A DNA stretch of 64,000 nt, from positions 1,922,001 to 1,986,000 of the forward strand of contig JADKKB010000007.1 in assembly GCA_016720705.1 (NCBI GenBank), given 5' to 3'. The DNA is from Chloracidobacterium sp. Its GTDB lineage: Bacteria > Acidobacteriota > Blastocatellia > Pyrinomonadales > Pyrinomonadaceae. Within the stretch, counting starts at the first letter, position 1; each line of letters begins with the position of its first letter. Shown here in pieces: positions 8,427 to 16,756 of this stretch. The position numbers were made by a program, and so were the translations under genes. The notes below the pieces were generated by a model. The model made no database searches. It was given only the letters and a program-made list of their open reading frames with translations, and was not told the DNA's origin.

Positions 8427-11421
8427 TAGCTTGGGTAAGATGCCCAAGCGGATCGACCTGAAGTTTACGAGTAATTTTCCTTAAAGCGTTGGATCCAGTC
8501 ATCACAACGGTAATTCCTGGAATGTATCCTGCTCTCGTATCTTCCAAAGGGCGAAGTTGAACTTGCCAATTCTGCCCGCCTGACATCTTCTGAACCCGAT
8601 AAACTCTTAATCGACCGTCGTCTCCCAAAAACTCGACATAGTCGTTAGAGCACAAGGTGAACAGCAACCGCCATTCCGGGCCGAGATCAGCAGGTTTCCA
8701 GCTCCGTTGTGCGGCATAAAATCGCGGAACGAGAACGGCCTTGCGATCTTCGGTCAGAGTGTTTTCGTAGATACGAACGTGGTGATTGCCGGCGAGTGGA
8801 TAGTACTTATATTCCTTTCCGCTCGTGTCGCGGATAGGAACCAATGTGTCCGGTGACATCTTGACGTAAATTCGTGTTTTGCGAATGGGTGTCTTGCCGT
8901 CCGAGTGCAGCAACGGGTTTGTCTCGTCGCCGAATGCTTTCTTAAAATCGCCGTCAAATGCTGACAGTCTGGCCTTGACGAGTTCCTTGATCGTTTCGTC
9001 AATGATATTCTCGACCATTTTGGGAGTCATTGATGACAGCTCCTTTTTGGTCACATAAACGCCCGGGGTGACGGTGGGTCCGTATGCTGTTTCCTCGACG
9101 AACTGGCCCCTGATCCGCCGTGTCGGAGCGTGTGAGATCACGATCGAATTTAACGCATCCTCGACATCGCTCAGGAAACTCTCCCACGGCAATTCAAAGC
9201 CCGACAGCTTACGCTTCATCAATTCACGGTTACGTCCCGCCAATTTGGAAATGTACTGATACAACCATCGATCGGTCAGTGCGATGACGATCGCATCGAC
9301 GGCGTGGTGACGGTGATCAGTTCTGTTTTTAACCTCAATGTCACCGTCAGACAGTATTGCGTTGATGTGCCAGACGTGACGCAGATTGGCCGTTGCGCCA
9401 CCCGCGACGACCTGTACATATTTGCTCTCATCGGGGCTGTACGGATAAAGCTGACGAAGGTATCCGCGAACTTCTTTGCAGATATAACGAGTGTCGGACA
9501 ACTGCCGTCCGGCCCAGTCCGTCTGTGCGAGTTCCTCCTTGGACTGTTCAAATTTTCGGACCTTCGGCGACGGCAGCATTTTTACCCTCTCCATCAACTC
9601 AAAAAATTGCTGGCTTTCGCGGTCGTAGATCTCACCCGGAGCCTGATTTCGCTTGACCTCGCGATTGAACTTGGCGTCGCAGATCGTCTTGTTCATATAC
9701 GAATCGTCAAAGCACTTGCTGTACGGGATAATATGCTCGATATCGACAAGTCCGTCGTCCAACAGCGATTCGGGCGGGATGTTTTTACCGGTATACGGAC
9801 ATCGTTCACCGGACTCTTTCCAAAGCCGATATTTCAATTTATCGGTCGATGACACATTCTCGAGGTTGAATTTTTGTTTGAAAAATTCCTCGGCCTGCAC
9901 ATTGATGCGCTTGTTTTCATTCTGCTGCTTCATCGATCGTTCTTTCTGAATCTTGGTCAGTTTCAGATCACGTGCCATTTCGAGCCTGATCTCATCAGGC
10001 AATTTATGTTTACGAATTATCGCGTTGACCACCTTGCGAACTTCGCACAGTGCCTTAAAAACGATCGGATTGCGCAGGTCTTTGGGCGGCAGTTGGAGTT
10101 TCAGGCTGTTTCCAGCCCCAAACGTCTTTCGATGGTCGCCGTAAGCCTCGGAAGCGGCCTCGTCATACCGCTTTCCTGCCATCATCAATGGCAACACTTT
10201 CCTGATCGCCTTGAGCGACAAACGGCTGTAGCCATCTTCGAGTTTGTGCCAAACACCTTCGAGTTTGTGGATCTGCTCATCGTCAAACTGCCAGTGTTCG
10301 CTCAGTCTTCGCTTTAGAGCAAGCTCATTGTCGATCCGAAATAGTTCTTCGATAAGGCGATCCTGTTGTTCTGCGGTAAAGTCATCCCACGGCTTATCAG
10401 TTTTCTTTAGCGCTTTTCGGAACTGATATGCGGTCGAATTGCCCTTGATCTTCTTGTCGTTGGCTTCGAGATTGATCCTGACGTCATCATCCAATTTCAG
10501 AACCTTTCGCAATTTCTCATATTTAAGAACTTCGATGTTTTCGAGTTCCTTAACAAGCAGTTCCTTTTCGACATCTTTCAATATCCGCCAATTTAGCGTG
10601 GCCCGATTTTGTATCTGTAGATTGTTAAGGTCCTGCCAATACCGAAACCGCTGGGCTTCCTGCCGAGCGAGGTCGCAGCGTTTCTTGTCAGTTTCGAAAG
10701 AACATTTGCCTATCAGACCACGTTGGGACCGTAGCGGGCGCTGATAAAAGATCGTGTTCTTTACACGCATTTTTAGATCGTCCGTAAGCAATGTCGGATC
10801 AAATGCGGATTGTGTCGACCAAATAGATTCGAATTCGTCCTCGGTCATCGCCCGATGGGTAAAGTGCTTTCGCTTCTTTTCTTTGGTGCTGAGGAGTTGG
10901 CCGATAGTTTTGAAATTGCCCGACGCTAACTCTTCGCGAATCCGCGCGATACCCCCGAGAACTTTGCCGTCTTCGTTTGCGTCGCCCGACTTTCGATTAC
11001 TGAGAAATCCGCGCCGTTTTGACAGATGGTAGATCGAACGCCCGATCTCATACGGAGTCAGCTTTTCGCTCAATGCCCGTACTCTCAACTCGTACGGATC
11101 GCCCAACTCCTGAAATGACTCGGCCGATGTCGCCGATTCGATCGCAGGCAAAAGGCCGTTGTCTGCCAGCATCGCGCGCAGATCATTACGGCGTTGAGCC
11201 TTACGCATAACCAATCGACGTTGGCCGCGCGAAGTGCGTCGCTTGTGATTTTTGGGAGCATTCGTCTTGTCTTCGGTTGTGGCAGGGAAGATGCGAACTC
11301 CGGCGTCGGTTATCTCGCGTGATATGATCGACCCTTCTTCGTCGAACGATGTCGTCAAGAGAGCCCAACCGACCGATGTGACGCCGAGATCTAGGCCAAG
11401 TACAGTTTTTGCGTGAGGCAT
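8419..11421 (-). CDS. cas9: CRISPR RNA-guided endonuclease Cas9, compact type II-C
   Basis: A 1000-residue effector, close in size to the Campylobacter enzyme. RuvC-I is GLDLGVTSVGWAL with D11. The Arg-rich bridge helix covers about 58-85 (RRTSRGQRRL, RKAQRRNDL). RuvC-II is IRLEMARD with E481. The HNH domain is about 541-600, with VDIEHIIPYS (E562-H563) and KFNREVK (N586). RuvC-III is HRHHAVDAIVIAL with H705, H706 and D709. The PAM-interacting region is about 830-1000. All nuclease residues are present, so both strands of a target should be cut. AAGGAGA lies seven bases before the ATG. The enzyme needs the tracrRNA encoded on the other strand just upstream. Confidence 0.98.
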   Translation of the reverse strand: MPHAKTVLGLDLGVTSVGWALLTTSFDEEGSIISREITDAGVRIFPATTEDKTNAPKNHKRRTSRGQRRLVMRKAQRRNDLRAMLADNGLLPAIESATSAESFQELGDPYELRVRALSEKLTPYEIGRSIYHLSKRRGFLSNRKSGDANEDGKVLGGIARIREELASGNFKTIGQLLSTKEKKRKHFTHRAMTEDEFESIWSTQSAFDPTLLTDDLKMRVKNTIFYQRPLRSQRGLIGKCSFETDKKRCDLARQEAQRFRYWQDLNNLQIQNRATLNWRILKDVEKELLVKELENIEVLKYEKLRKVLKLDDDVRINLEANDKKIKGNSTAYQFRKALKKTDKPWDDFTAEQQDRLIEELFRIDNELALKRRLSEHWQFDDEQIHKLEGVWHKLEDGYSRLSLKAIRKVLPLMMAGKRYDEAASEAYGDHRKTFGAGNSLKLQLPPKDLRNPIVFKALCEVRKVVNAIIRKHKLPDEIRLEMARDLKLTKIQKERSMKQQNENKRINVQAEEFFKQKFNLENVSSTDKLKYRLWKESGERCPYTGKNIPPESLLDDGLVDIEHIIPYSKCFDDSYMNKTICDAKFNREVKRNQAPGEIYDRESQQFFELMERVKMLPSPKVRKFEQSKEELAQTDWAGRQLSDTRYICKEVRGYLRQLYPYSPDESKYVQVVAGGATANLRHVWHINAILSDGDIEVKNRTDHRHHAVDAIVIALTDRWLYQYISKLAGRNRELMKRKLSGFELPWESFLSDVEDALNSIVISHAPTRRIRGQFVEETAYGPTVTPGVYVTKKELSSMTPKMVENIIDETIKELVKARLSAFDGDFKKAFGDETNPLLHSDGKTPIRKTRIYVKMSPDTLVPIRDTSGKEYKYYPLAGNHHVRIYENTLTEDRKAVLVPRFYAAQRSWKPADLGPEWRLLFTLCSNDYVEFLGDDGRLRVYRVQKMSGGQNWQVQLRPLEDTRAGYIPGITVVMTGSNALRKITRKLQVDPLGHLTQAND

Positions 11422-11442
11422 AGGAATTCTCCTTAAATTAGC

Positions 11443-11471
11443 TTGAAAAATAATTTAGCTTAATATACCAT
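11443..11471 (+). promoter_or_regulatory. candidate tracrRNA promoter
   Basis: TTGAAA at 11443-11448, a 17-base spacer and TACCAT at 11466-11471 resemble a sigma-70 promoter, placing a start near 11478, just before the anti-repeat. An alternative -10 is TATACC at 11464 with a 15-base spacer. The element sits in the short AT-rich stretch between the cas9 start and the tracrRNA, so divergent transcription from this stretch is expected. Confidence 0.45.
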
Positions 11472-11477
11472 AGGAAA

Positions 11478-11588
11478 ATCTTAGCAGATAAGAGAATACG
11501 TAACTTCTTATAACAAGAATTATTTCGTAGGATATCCGGTAACGGTAACGGTAACCCCGGCCCGCGTGGAAACACCCGGGCCATTTTT
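11478..11588 (+). ncRNA. predicted tracrRNA
   Basis: The 5' part contains 17 bases (TTAGCAGATAAGAGAAT, 11481-11497) exactly complementary to the 3' half of the CRISPR repeat. Weaker complementarity continues through ATAAC at 11510-11514, which pairs with the repeat start GTTGT. Mismatches in between would give the usual bulge. After the anti-repeat come AAGAATTATTT, a GGATATCC segment, three copies of GGTAAC (11538-11555) and a strong terminal hairpin followed by five T. This order (anti-repeat, nexus region, terminator) matches known tracrRNAs. It lies directly upstream of cas9 on the opposite strand. Confidence 0.92.
11559..11588 (+). terminator. Rho-independent terminator of the tracrRNA
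   Basis: Arms GGCCCG (11559-11564) and CGGGCC (11577-11582) enclose an inner GTG/CAC stem with a GAAA tetraloop and one C-C mismatch. ATTTTT follows at once. It both ends the RNA and forms its 3' hairpin. Confidence 0.9.
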
Positions 11589-11971
11589 GTGCTTATTTTT
11601 ATGTTTGATGTTGCAGAAATAAAATATTGTACGACAGATGAGAAATGCGATATAATTGATGATTGGCTTGAACATTTTTTTAGTCGTTCGGCCGTTGCAT
11701 TTTTGCGAGCGTTGTTACTTGCACAACGTAAAAATGGCACGATTTATGGCTGCAAATGCTTTGGTGGCAATGGGTTACAGGTGGTCCCAATGTTCAAAAA
11801 TGGCACGATTTATGGCACGAATTTTGGCACGGCGTATTTGCGGCGATCGCGTCGATCAAGATCCGGTTGGGATATTGCCGGGCTTGCGAAACGAACTGCG
11901 TGGATCGACTGCTGATACGAGGAAATGCTAGGGTGAACCGCCCTGAAACGAGCCTTTAGGACGGACCGTAA
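11589..11971. other. intergenic stretch with TGGCAC direct repeats and no convincing gene
   Basis: About 380 bases between the tracrRNA terminator and acpS. A 21-base direct repeat (AAAAATGGCACGATTTATGGC) occurs at 11730-11750 and 11796-11816. At the second site TGGCAC recurs every 12 bases (11801, 11813, 11825). Several overlapping + strand frames are open here, but they mainly translate the repeats, lack a good ribosome site and match no family I know. Mobile-element remnant or iteron-like protein-binding site are both possible. Confidence 0.5.
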
Positions 11972-12352
11972 CTATGATCTTTCGAAAATGACCTGTGCGA
12001 TCGCGTGGTCGCTGGTGTGCGAGAGGGAAAGGTGAACGGCGTCGGTGCCGGAGGCGTCGAGCAGGCGTTTTGCTTCGCCCGAGATGTTGAACGCGGGTGC
12101 GCCTTCGTCCGACTGTGTCACCTCGATCTCACGCCAGGCGAGTTTGCCTCGCCAACCGGTTTTCAGTGCTTTTAGGAAAGCTTCTTTGGCCGCAAAACGT
12201 GCCGCGTACGACTGGGCCGCAGCGACGCCTTTGCTGTCGCAATACGCGCGTTCCGCGTCGGTATAGACACGCACGGCAAACCGCGGCGTTCTTTCCAACG
12301 TCTCGCGTATGCGATAAACTTCCACAATGTCGATGCCGGTTGAGATGATCAT
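11972..12352 (-). CDS. acpS: holo-[acyl-carrier-protein] synthase
   Basis: A 126-residue phosphopantetheinyl transferase that attaches 4'-phosphopantetheine from CoA to acyl carrier protein, activating fatty acid synthesis. The start at 12352 gives MIISTGIDIVEVYRI, with the conserved Asp of the metal site. The second signature, RFAAKEAFLKAL, carries the conserved Glu and Lys. An upstream in-frame ATG at 12454 would add 34 residues not seen in the family and would run through the divergent pgeF gene. The two genes are head to head, and their starts overlap by a few bases. Confidence 0.93.
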   Translation of the reverse strand: MIISTGIDIVEVYRIRETLERTPRFAVRVYTDAERAYCDSKGVAAAQSYAARFAAKEAFLKALKTGWRGKLAWREIEVTQSDEGAPAFNISGEAKRLLDASGTDAVHLSLSHTSDHAIAQVIFERS

Positions 12353-13178
12353 TAGTGAAGACACGAGTTTAACCGAAAGCGGATTCGTTTGGCGAGAGCG
12401 GGACGGCGTAAAGGTGCTGGTGAGCACCGCGCTCGAGGCCGCCGGCTTTGCCAATGGTTTTTCGACGCGTCTCGGCGGCGTCTCGGCGTTTCCCTTAGGC
12501 GACCTTAATCTTGCCGGATTTAATGAGGACTCTGCCGAGAATATCTACGAGAATCGCCGAAGGTTTCTACGCGTTTTCGACGGCGAATACAAACTCGCGA
12601 TGGTCTGGCAGGTGCACGGCAGCGATATGAAAGTCATAAGCAGCATCGATGACATCGGCGACTCGGAGGAGAATGCGGATGCGGTGCTGTCTGATATTCC
12701 GGGCGTTCTGGCCGGTGCCAAAACCGCAGACTGCGTGCCGGTCCTGATCGGCGACCCGAAAACCGGTGCATTTGCCGCCGTTCACGCCGGATGGCGCGGA
12801 ACGGTGCGGTCGATCGCGGCCAAGACCGTCGTGCGGCTTAGTGAAATTTACGGTGCCCGGCCCGCCGATATGATCGCAGCGATCGGGCCCGCCGCGTGCG
12901 GGCGAAACTACGAGATCGGTCAGGACGTGATCGACGATTTCGCGGCCAATTTTGCCGACAGCGAAAAGTATTTCGCACCGACGAGCACCGGCCACGCGCT
13001 CGTCGATCTTCACGCGGCCAATCGCGACCAACTGATCGCCTCGGGGCTCAGCAGTAGCAATATCCACACTGCACCATATTGCACGATGGAGCGGCTCGAT
13101 CTGTTTTTCTCATACCGAAAAGAGAAAAAGACGAACGGCAAAACCGGTCGTCTCCTCTCAGTTATCGGTCGGCGATAG
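12345..13178 (+). CDS. pgeF: peptidoglycan editing factor PgeF (laccase-domain, YfiH family)
   Basis: A 277-residue cytoplasmic protein of the Cu/Zn laccase-like YfiH family. Relatives remove misincorporated amino acids from UDP-MurNAc-peptide precursors, and some show polyphenol or purine nucleoside activities. Signatures include GFSTRLGGVS, WQVHGSD (metal His), GAKTADCVPVLI (metal Cys), AVHAGWRGTV (metal His) and AIGPAACGRNYEIG. ATGs at 12327, 12333 and 12345 are possible; the third is taken because it avoids most of the overlap with acpS and gives the usual family length. The ribosome site is weak, and the divergent pair shares its control region within the coding starts. Confidence 0.88.
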   Translation: MIISEDTSLTESGFVWRERDGVKVLVSTALEAAGFANGFSTRLGGVSAFPLGDLNLAGFNEDSAENIYENRRRFLRVFDGEYKLAMVWQVHGSDMKVISSIDDIGDSEENADAVLSDIPGVLAGAKTADCVPVLIGDPKTGAFAAVHAGWRGTVRSIAAKTVVRLSEIYGARPADMIAAIGPAACGRNYEIGQDVIDDFAANFADSEKYFAPTSTGHALVDLHAANRDQLIASGLSSSNIHTAPYCTMERLDLFFSYRKEKKTNGKTGRLLSVIGRR

Positions 13179-13183
13179 CTCGA

Positions 13184-13651
13184 CTATTTGACCTTGGCCG
13201 TCAGCGTAACTTCTTTGGACTTGGGCGAATAGCAGACCTCATCGGTACACGCCTGATACTTGACCGTCACCCGCACCGAGATGCGGTCGCCGCGAAATGT
13301 CGCCGGAACCGTTACGTTAAAGCCAAACGAGGTGCGGCCGTCGTAGACGTTGATCGTATTTTCAGAAAACGCAAATTTGCGATTCTTGCCGCGAGGGTAA
13401 CTGATTGGCCCGATCTTTGCTCCCGGCGATGTCGCACGGACCACGGTCGCAACCGCATATTCGCTGTTCGGCCGGTTCGAGTTGACGTGCAATCCGCCCG
13501 GAATGCTGAGCACGACCGTCGCACGGGCCGACTTGCCGCGAGTGACAGCACCGCCCGCGATCGATCCGCTGACCGACTGGGCATTGGTCTGAGCAAAGAC
13601 GGCCGCGGCCGCCGACAGTAATAACGCAAAACTAAGGTTTTTGATTCTCAT
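13184..13651 (-). CDS. exported DsbD N-terminal-domain-like protein
   Basis: A 155-residue protein with a signal peptide (FALLLSAAAAVFAQ). The mature part resembles the immunoglobulin-like alpha domain of the thiol-disulfide interchange protein DsbD (IPGGLHVNSNRPNSE, SVRVTVKYQACTDEVCYSP). It keeps the Cys pair in the same QAC-x4-CY context. In DsbD this domain passes electrons to periplasmic partners. Here the transmembrane and thioredoxin parts are absent, so it either works with a DsbD encoded elsewhere or has another redox role. It is convergent with pgeF, six bases away, and lies downstream of a membrane-anchored gene on the same strand. Confidence 0.75.
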   Translation of the reverse strand: MRIKNLSFALLLSAAAAVFAQTNAQSVSGSIAGGAVTRGKSARATVVLSIPGGLHVNSNRPNSEYAVATVVRATSPGAKIGPISYPRGKNRKFAFSENTINVYDGRTSFGFNVTVPATFRGDRISVRVTVKYQACTDEVCYSPKSKEVTLTAKVK

Positions 13652-13670
13652 ATCTTAATGCTTGATATAA

Positions 13671-14186
13671 CTATTTTACGACGAATGACGTGATCATCAG
13701 ATCGAGTTTGCCGAGGAGAGCCTCGTCGATCGATTCGAGTGACGTCGCCTTTAATTCGACCACGTTGCCGTCCTTTTCGGCAAGTTTGTAGATCTCGCGA
13801 AATCCGATGCCCTTTTCGACCACCTCGGCCTCGAGCAGCACGTACTTGCGGCCGTCGATCACCTCGGGCGTTTCGGATATGACCTTGACCGCCTCGCGAA
13901 GAGCTCCGACCGCGTATTTCAAATTGCGTTTGCGATAAACGCGGGCCTCGAGCCTCGCGGCCTTAAACTCGGCGGCCTCACCGGCGCCGAAATCTTTGGA
14001 GTATGACTTGAATTCGAGTCCGTCCGGCGGACCGATAACATTTAGAAATCCCTCGGGCTTTTCGATCGAAAACCACTCTGTCTCGACCGTCTCAGCCTCA
14101 AACGCCTCAGCCGCGACGCGTTTGATCCGGGTCGATGCATAGACCATAAGGGCAACGAGAATAAGTCCGGGGATCAGCAGTTCCAT
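13671..14186 (-). CDS. membrane-anchored conserved protein of unknown function
   Basis: 171 residues. One hydrophobic segment (LLIPGLILVALMVYA, residues 3-17) anchors a soluble alpha/beta region. That region has alternating charged strands (YRKRNLKYAVGALREAVKVI, DGRKYVLLEAEVVEKGIGF) and no catalytic motif I can recognise. It ends 20 bases before the DsbD-like gene and begins 30 bases after rlmN, all on the same strand, so the three may be co-transcribed. The fold could be a small PsbP/LpqN-like lipid or stress sensor domain, but this is a guess. Confidence 0.65.
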   Translation of the reverse strand: MELLIPGLILVALMVYASTRIKRVAAEAFEAETVETEWFSIEKPEGFLNVIGPPDGLEFKSYSKDFGAGEAAEFKAARLEARVYRKRNLKYAVGALREAVKVISETPEVIDGRKYVLLEAEVVEKGIGFREIYKLAEKDGNVVELKATSLESIDEALLGKLDLMITSFVVK

Positions 14187-14216
14187 ATATAATGTGCGGT
14201 AAAGTGCGAACCCGAA

Positions 14217-15326
14217 CTATTCGGCTCCGGCGGTCTCGACCTTACCATTTTCGACCTTTCCAGGTTGTTCGTCCATCGCCGCAAGCTGGCCGCAAGCGGC
14301 GTAAATATCTCGACCGCGAGGCTGCCGAACGTATGCCGATATGCCGCGAGATTCTAAAACGCTCTTAAATCGATCGACACTCTCGGGCGTCGATGTTTTG
14401 TAATCGAGTTGCTCGGCTCCGTTATGCGGGATCAGATTGATCTTGACCCTTGACAGTTGATAGCGATCAAGCAGGCGGGCAAGCTCATAGGCGTCGGCCG
14501 CCGAATCATTGACCCCGCCGAGCATAACGTATTCGAAGGTGAACCGTTCGCCGCGGCGAAGCGAGCCTTCAAACTCCTTGGCCGCCGACATCAGTTCGTC
14601 GAGGTTCCATCGTTTGTTGATCGGCATCAGCTTATCGCGAAGCTCGTCGCGGGCCGATGAGAGCGAGATCGCCAGATGCGGCCGGTTTTCAAGCGCCGCA
14701 AACTCGTGTATCTTCGGCACGATCCCGGCCGTGGATATCGTCACGCGATTGGGCACGATGAACAGGCCGTTTTCGTCGGCCATTATCTCAAGTGCGGCGA
14801 TGAGATTTTCGAAGTTGAGAAAAGGTTCGCCGGCGCCCATTCCGACCAGATTGGTGCCGTGCGGGGTCTCGCCGCCGACGCCGTAAACGTCGTTGAGGAC
14901 GATGATGATCTGTTCGACGATCTCGCCGACGGTCAGATTACGCAGCAGGCCGAGCTTTGCCGTCAGGCAGAAATCACATTTGAGCGGGCAGCCCGATTGC
15001 GACGAAAAGCAGATGGTGTCGCGATTCTCAGTCGGGATAAAGACGGTTTCGACCGGATAACCGTCGGGTGTTTTAAGCAGATACCGCCGAGTGCCGTCCA
15101 CTGAAACGTACTTAGCCGTCACGGTCAGGCGCGAGATGTCGGCGATCGCGTCGAGCTTTTCGCGGAGTTTTTTGGGCAGATCGGTGACCTCATCGAATGA
15201 ACGCAAGCGCCGCTCGTGGATGGCCTTGAATATCTGATTGGCTCGGTATCGCGGCTCGCCGAAATTTGCCGCCAGATCGACGAGCTCAGCGGGCTTTAGG
15301 CCTGTAATGTGTATCTTTTCGGTCAC
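14217..15326 (-). CDS. rlmN: 23S rRNA (adenine-2503-C2)-methyltransferase RlmN
   Basis: A 369-residue radical SAM enzyme that methylates C2 of A2503 in 23S rRNA and of A37 in some tRNAs. The cluster motif is SGCPLKCDFC (C113, C117, C120). The N-terminal helical domain (GEPRYRANQIFKAI) and the downstream NLVGMGAGEPFLN and LAISLSS segments are typical. The late Cys in YAACGQLA is the second catalytic Cys that forms the protein-RNA intermediate. The length is normal. It is the first gene of a likely three-gene - strand unit. Confidence 0.96.
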   Translation of the reverse strand: MTEKIHITGLKPAELVDLAANFGEPRYRANQIFKAIHERRLRSFDEVTDLPKKLREKLDAIADISRLTVTAKYVSVDGTRRYLLKTPDGYPVETVFIPTENRDTICFSSQSGCPLKCDFCLTAKLGLLRNLTVGEIVEQIIIVLNDVYGVGGETPHGTNLVGMGAGEPFLNFENLIAALEIMADENGLFIVPNRVTISTAGIVPKIHEFAALENRPHLAISLSSARDELRDKLMPINKRWNLDELMSAAKEFEGSLRRGERFTFEYVMLGGVNDSAADAYELARLLDRYQLSRVKINLIPHNGAEQLDYKTSTPESVDRFKSVLESRGISAYVRQPRGRDIYAACGQLAAMDEQPGKVENGKVETAGAE

Positions 15327-15402
15327 AGACTTTCATTTTACCGTAAATGTCGCGAATGTGCTTATCCGGCAACTTTGCTAAACTCTCAGACAGGAAAGCC
15401 GG

Positions 15403-16257
15403 ATGACGTTTCTCTGTCGAATTTCATTAGTTTTGGCGTTGTCGCTCACGTGGATGACCGCCGCCGGATGCGGCTATGTGTATCAGCGACCGGCAACCGA
15501 AACCCCACCGACTGCTCCGATAGCGTCGTCGACGCCAAAGATCGATCTGCTGCCATTCGGCAATCCGTCGGGTGCAACCCCGGATCCGGCAAACAAGGAA
15601 AATTACCTGATCGTGCGCGGATCGGTGGTGACCTCGTATAACGATAGCCGCGGAACTGCCAATTGGGTCGCGTGGCGAACGCGGCCTGGTGACCTCGGCG
15701 ACTCGATCTCCCGGCCGATGTTTGAGCCGGACCCGGCATTGCCGAAAGGGTTTCGCCGTATCGGCTACTACGACTATTCGGGTAGCGGTTACGACCGTGG
15801 CCATCTTCTGCCGAGTGCTGACCGGTTTGGCAGTCGTGAGCAAAATGCGGAGACGTTCTACCTCACAAATATCGTGCCGCAGGCCGGCGACCTCAATCAA
15901 TTTGCGTGGAACGAACTTGAGTCATACGCCCGCGGATTGGTGCGAAACGGCAGTGAGCTGTACACGATCTCGGGTGTGTATGGCGAGCAACAGCGGATCA
16001 AGGGCAAACTGATCGCACCGACCAATTGCTGGAAGGTGATAGTCGTTTATCCGCGAGGACAAATTATCGACACGATCACAAATATCACTCGCGTTATCGC
16101 TGTCGATATGCCCAATATCGATGGTATTGAGAATGACCATTGGCAAAAATACCGTACAACCGTCCGTGCGATCGAGGAAAATGCAGGCATTGATCTTTTC
16201 CGCACACTGCCGCGTGAACTGCAGGACCGTATCGAGACGCGTGCCGACGGCAATTGA
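15403..16257 (+). CDS. DNA/RNA non-specific endonuclease, probable lipoprotein
   Basis: 284 residues. The N-terminus is a hydrophobic signal ending in TAAGC (C23), a plausible though weak lipobox. A proline- and threonine-rich linker precedes a NUC domain from about residue 48, with YDRGH (D131-H134, catalytic His), LTNIVPQ and NQFAWNELE (metal Asn). It is a shorter paralogue of the nuclease at 1683-3380: both share GNPSGAT/GNPSNAT, NWVAWR, YDYSGSGYDRGH and ADPALP-like stretches, but this one lacks the lamin-tail domain. Divergent from rlmN, with a 76-base gap and AGGAAAG before the start. Confidence 0.88.
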   Translation: MTFLCRISLVLALSLTWMTAAGCGYVYQRPATETPPTAPIASSTPKIDLLPFGNPSGATPDPANKENYLIVRGSVVTSYNDSRGTANWVAWRTRPGDLGDSISRPMFEPDPALPKGFRRIGYYDYSGSGYDRGHLLPSADRFGSREQNAETFYLTNIVPQAGDLNQFAWNELESYARGLVRNGSELYTISGVYGEQQRIKGKLIAPTNCWKVIVVYPRGQIIDTITNITRVIAVDMPNIDGIENDHWQKYRTTVRAIEENAGIDLFRTLPRELQDRIETRADGN

Positions 16258-16303
16258 GATAAGCACAGCGTTTTCTTAGACCTGATAGTAAACTAGTTAA
16301 ATA

Positions 16304-16735
16304 ATGTCACCTGAATCGATCTTTACCACAGTCAATCTCATCGCGGTAGCCGGTTGGCTGCTCATCGCCATTATGCCGCGTTGGAAATACACGCGGATGA
16401 TCGTGCTGTCAGGCGGGATCCCGCTGCTGCTCGCGGTCGCATACACCATCATAATGGTGCTTTATTTCGGAAAGGCCGAGGGCGGATTTGGCTCGCTGGC
16501 CGACGTGATGAAGCTATTTTCAAACGAGTGGGCCGTGCTCGCCGGTTGGATACATTATCTCGCCTTTGACCTTTTTGTCGGAGCCTGGGAGGTCAAGGAC
16601 GCGCACGAGCGCAACGTCTCACACCTTTGGGTGATACCCTGTCTAGTGCTGACGTTTACGCTCGGGCCGGTCGGATTTTTGACCTACAGCATCCTGCGAC
16701 TATTTCCGCAAAAGGACGAGGAAAACATATTTTAG
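16304..16735 (+). CDS. ABA4-like (DUF4281) membrane protein
   Basis: A 143-residue polytopic protein with about four membrane segments. The pattern SPESIFTTVNLIAVAGWLL, W..YLAFDLFVGAWEVKDA and PCLVLTFTLGPVGFL matches the DUF4281/ABA4-like family. The plant member takes part in neoxanthin formation; the bacterial role is unknown. It follows the nuclease gene by 46 bases on the same strand, and its 3' end faces ppdK. Confidence 0.78.
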   Translation: MSPESIFTTVNLIAVAGWLLIAIMPRWKYTRMIVLSGGIPLLLAVAYTIIMVLYFGKAEGGFGSLADVMKLFSNEWAVLAGWIHYLAFDLFVGAWEVKDAHERNVSHLWVIPCLVLTFTLGPVGFLTYSILRLFPQKDEENIF

Positions 16736-16756
16736 ACGGCTCTCACGACCGACGAC

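Noticed and set aside
8420..8447. Cas1 start at 8447
   Set aside because: It would add seven residues not found in type II Cas1 and increase overlap with cas9; ATG 8426 gives the family N-terminus.
11589..11915. Open frames between the tracrRNA and acpS
   Set aside because: They have no good ribosome site, mostly translate direct repeats, and several frames are open at once with unlike products.
12567..13067. Long antisense frames inside pgeF, cas9, ppdK and other genes
   Set aside because: They are shadows of GC-rich coding genes, with no motifs and no ribosome sites.
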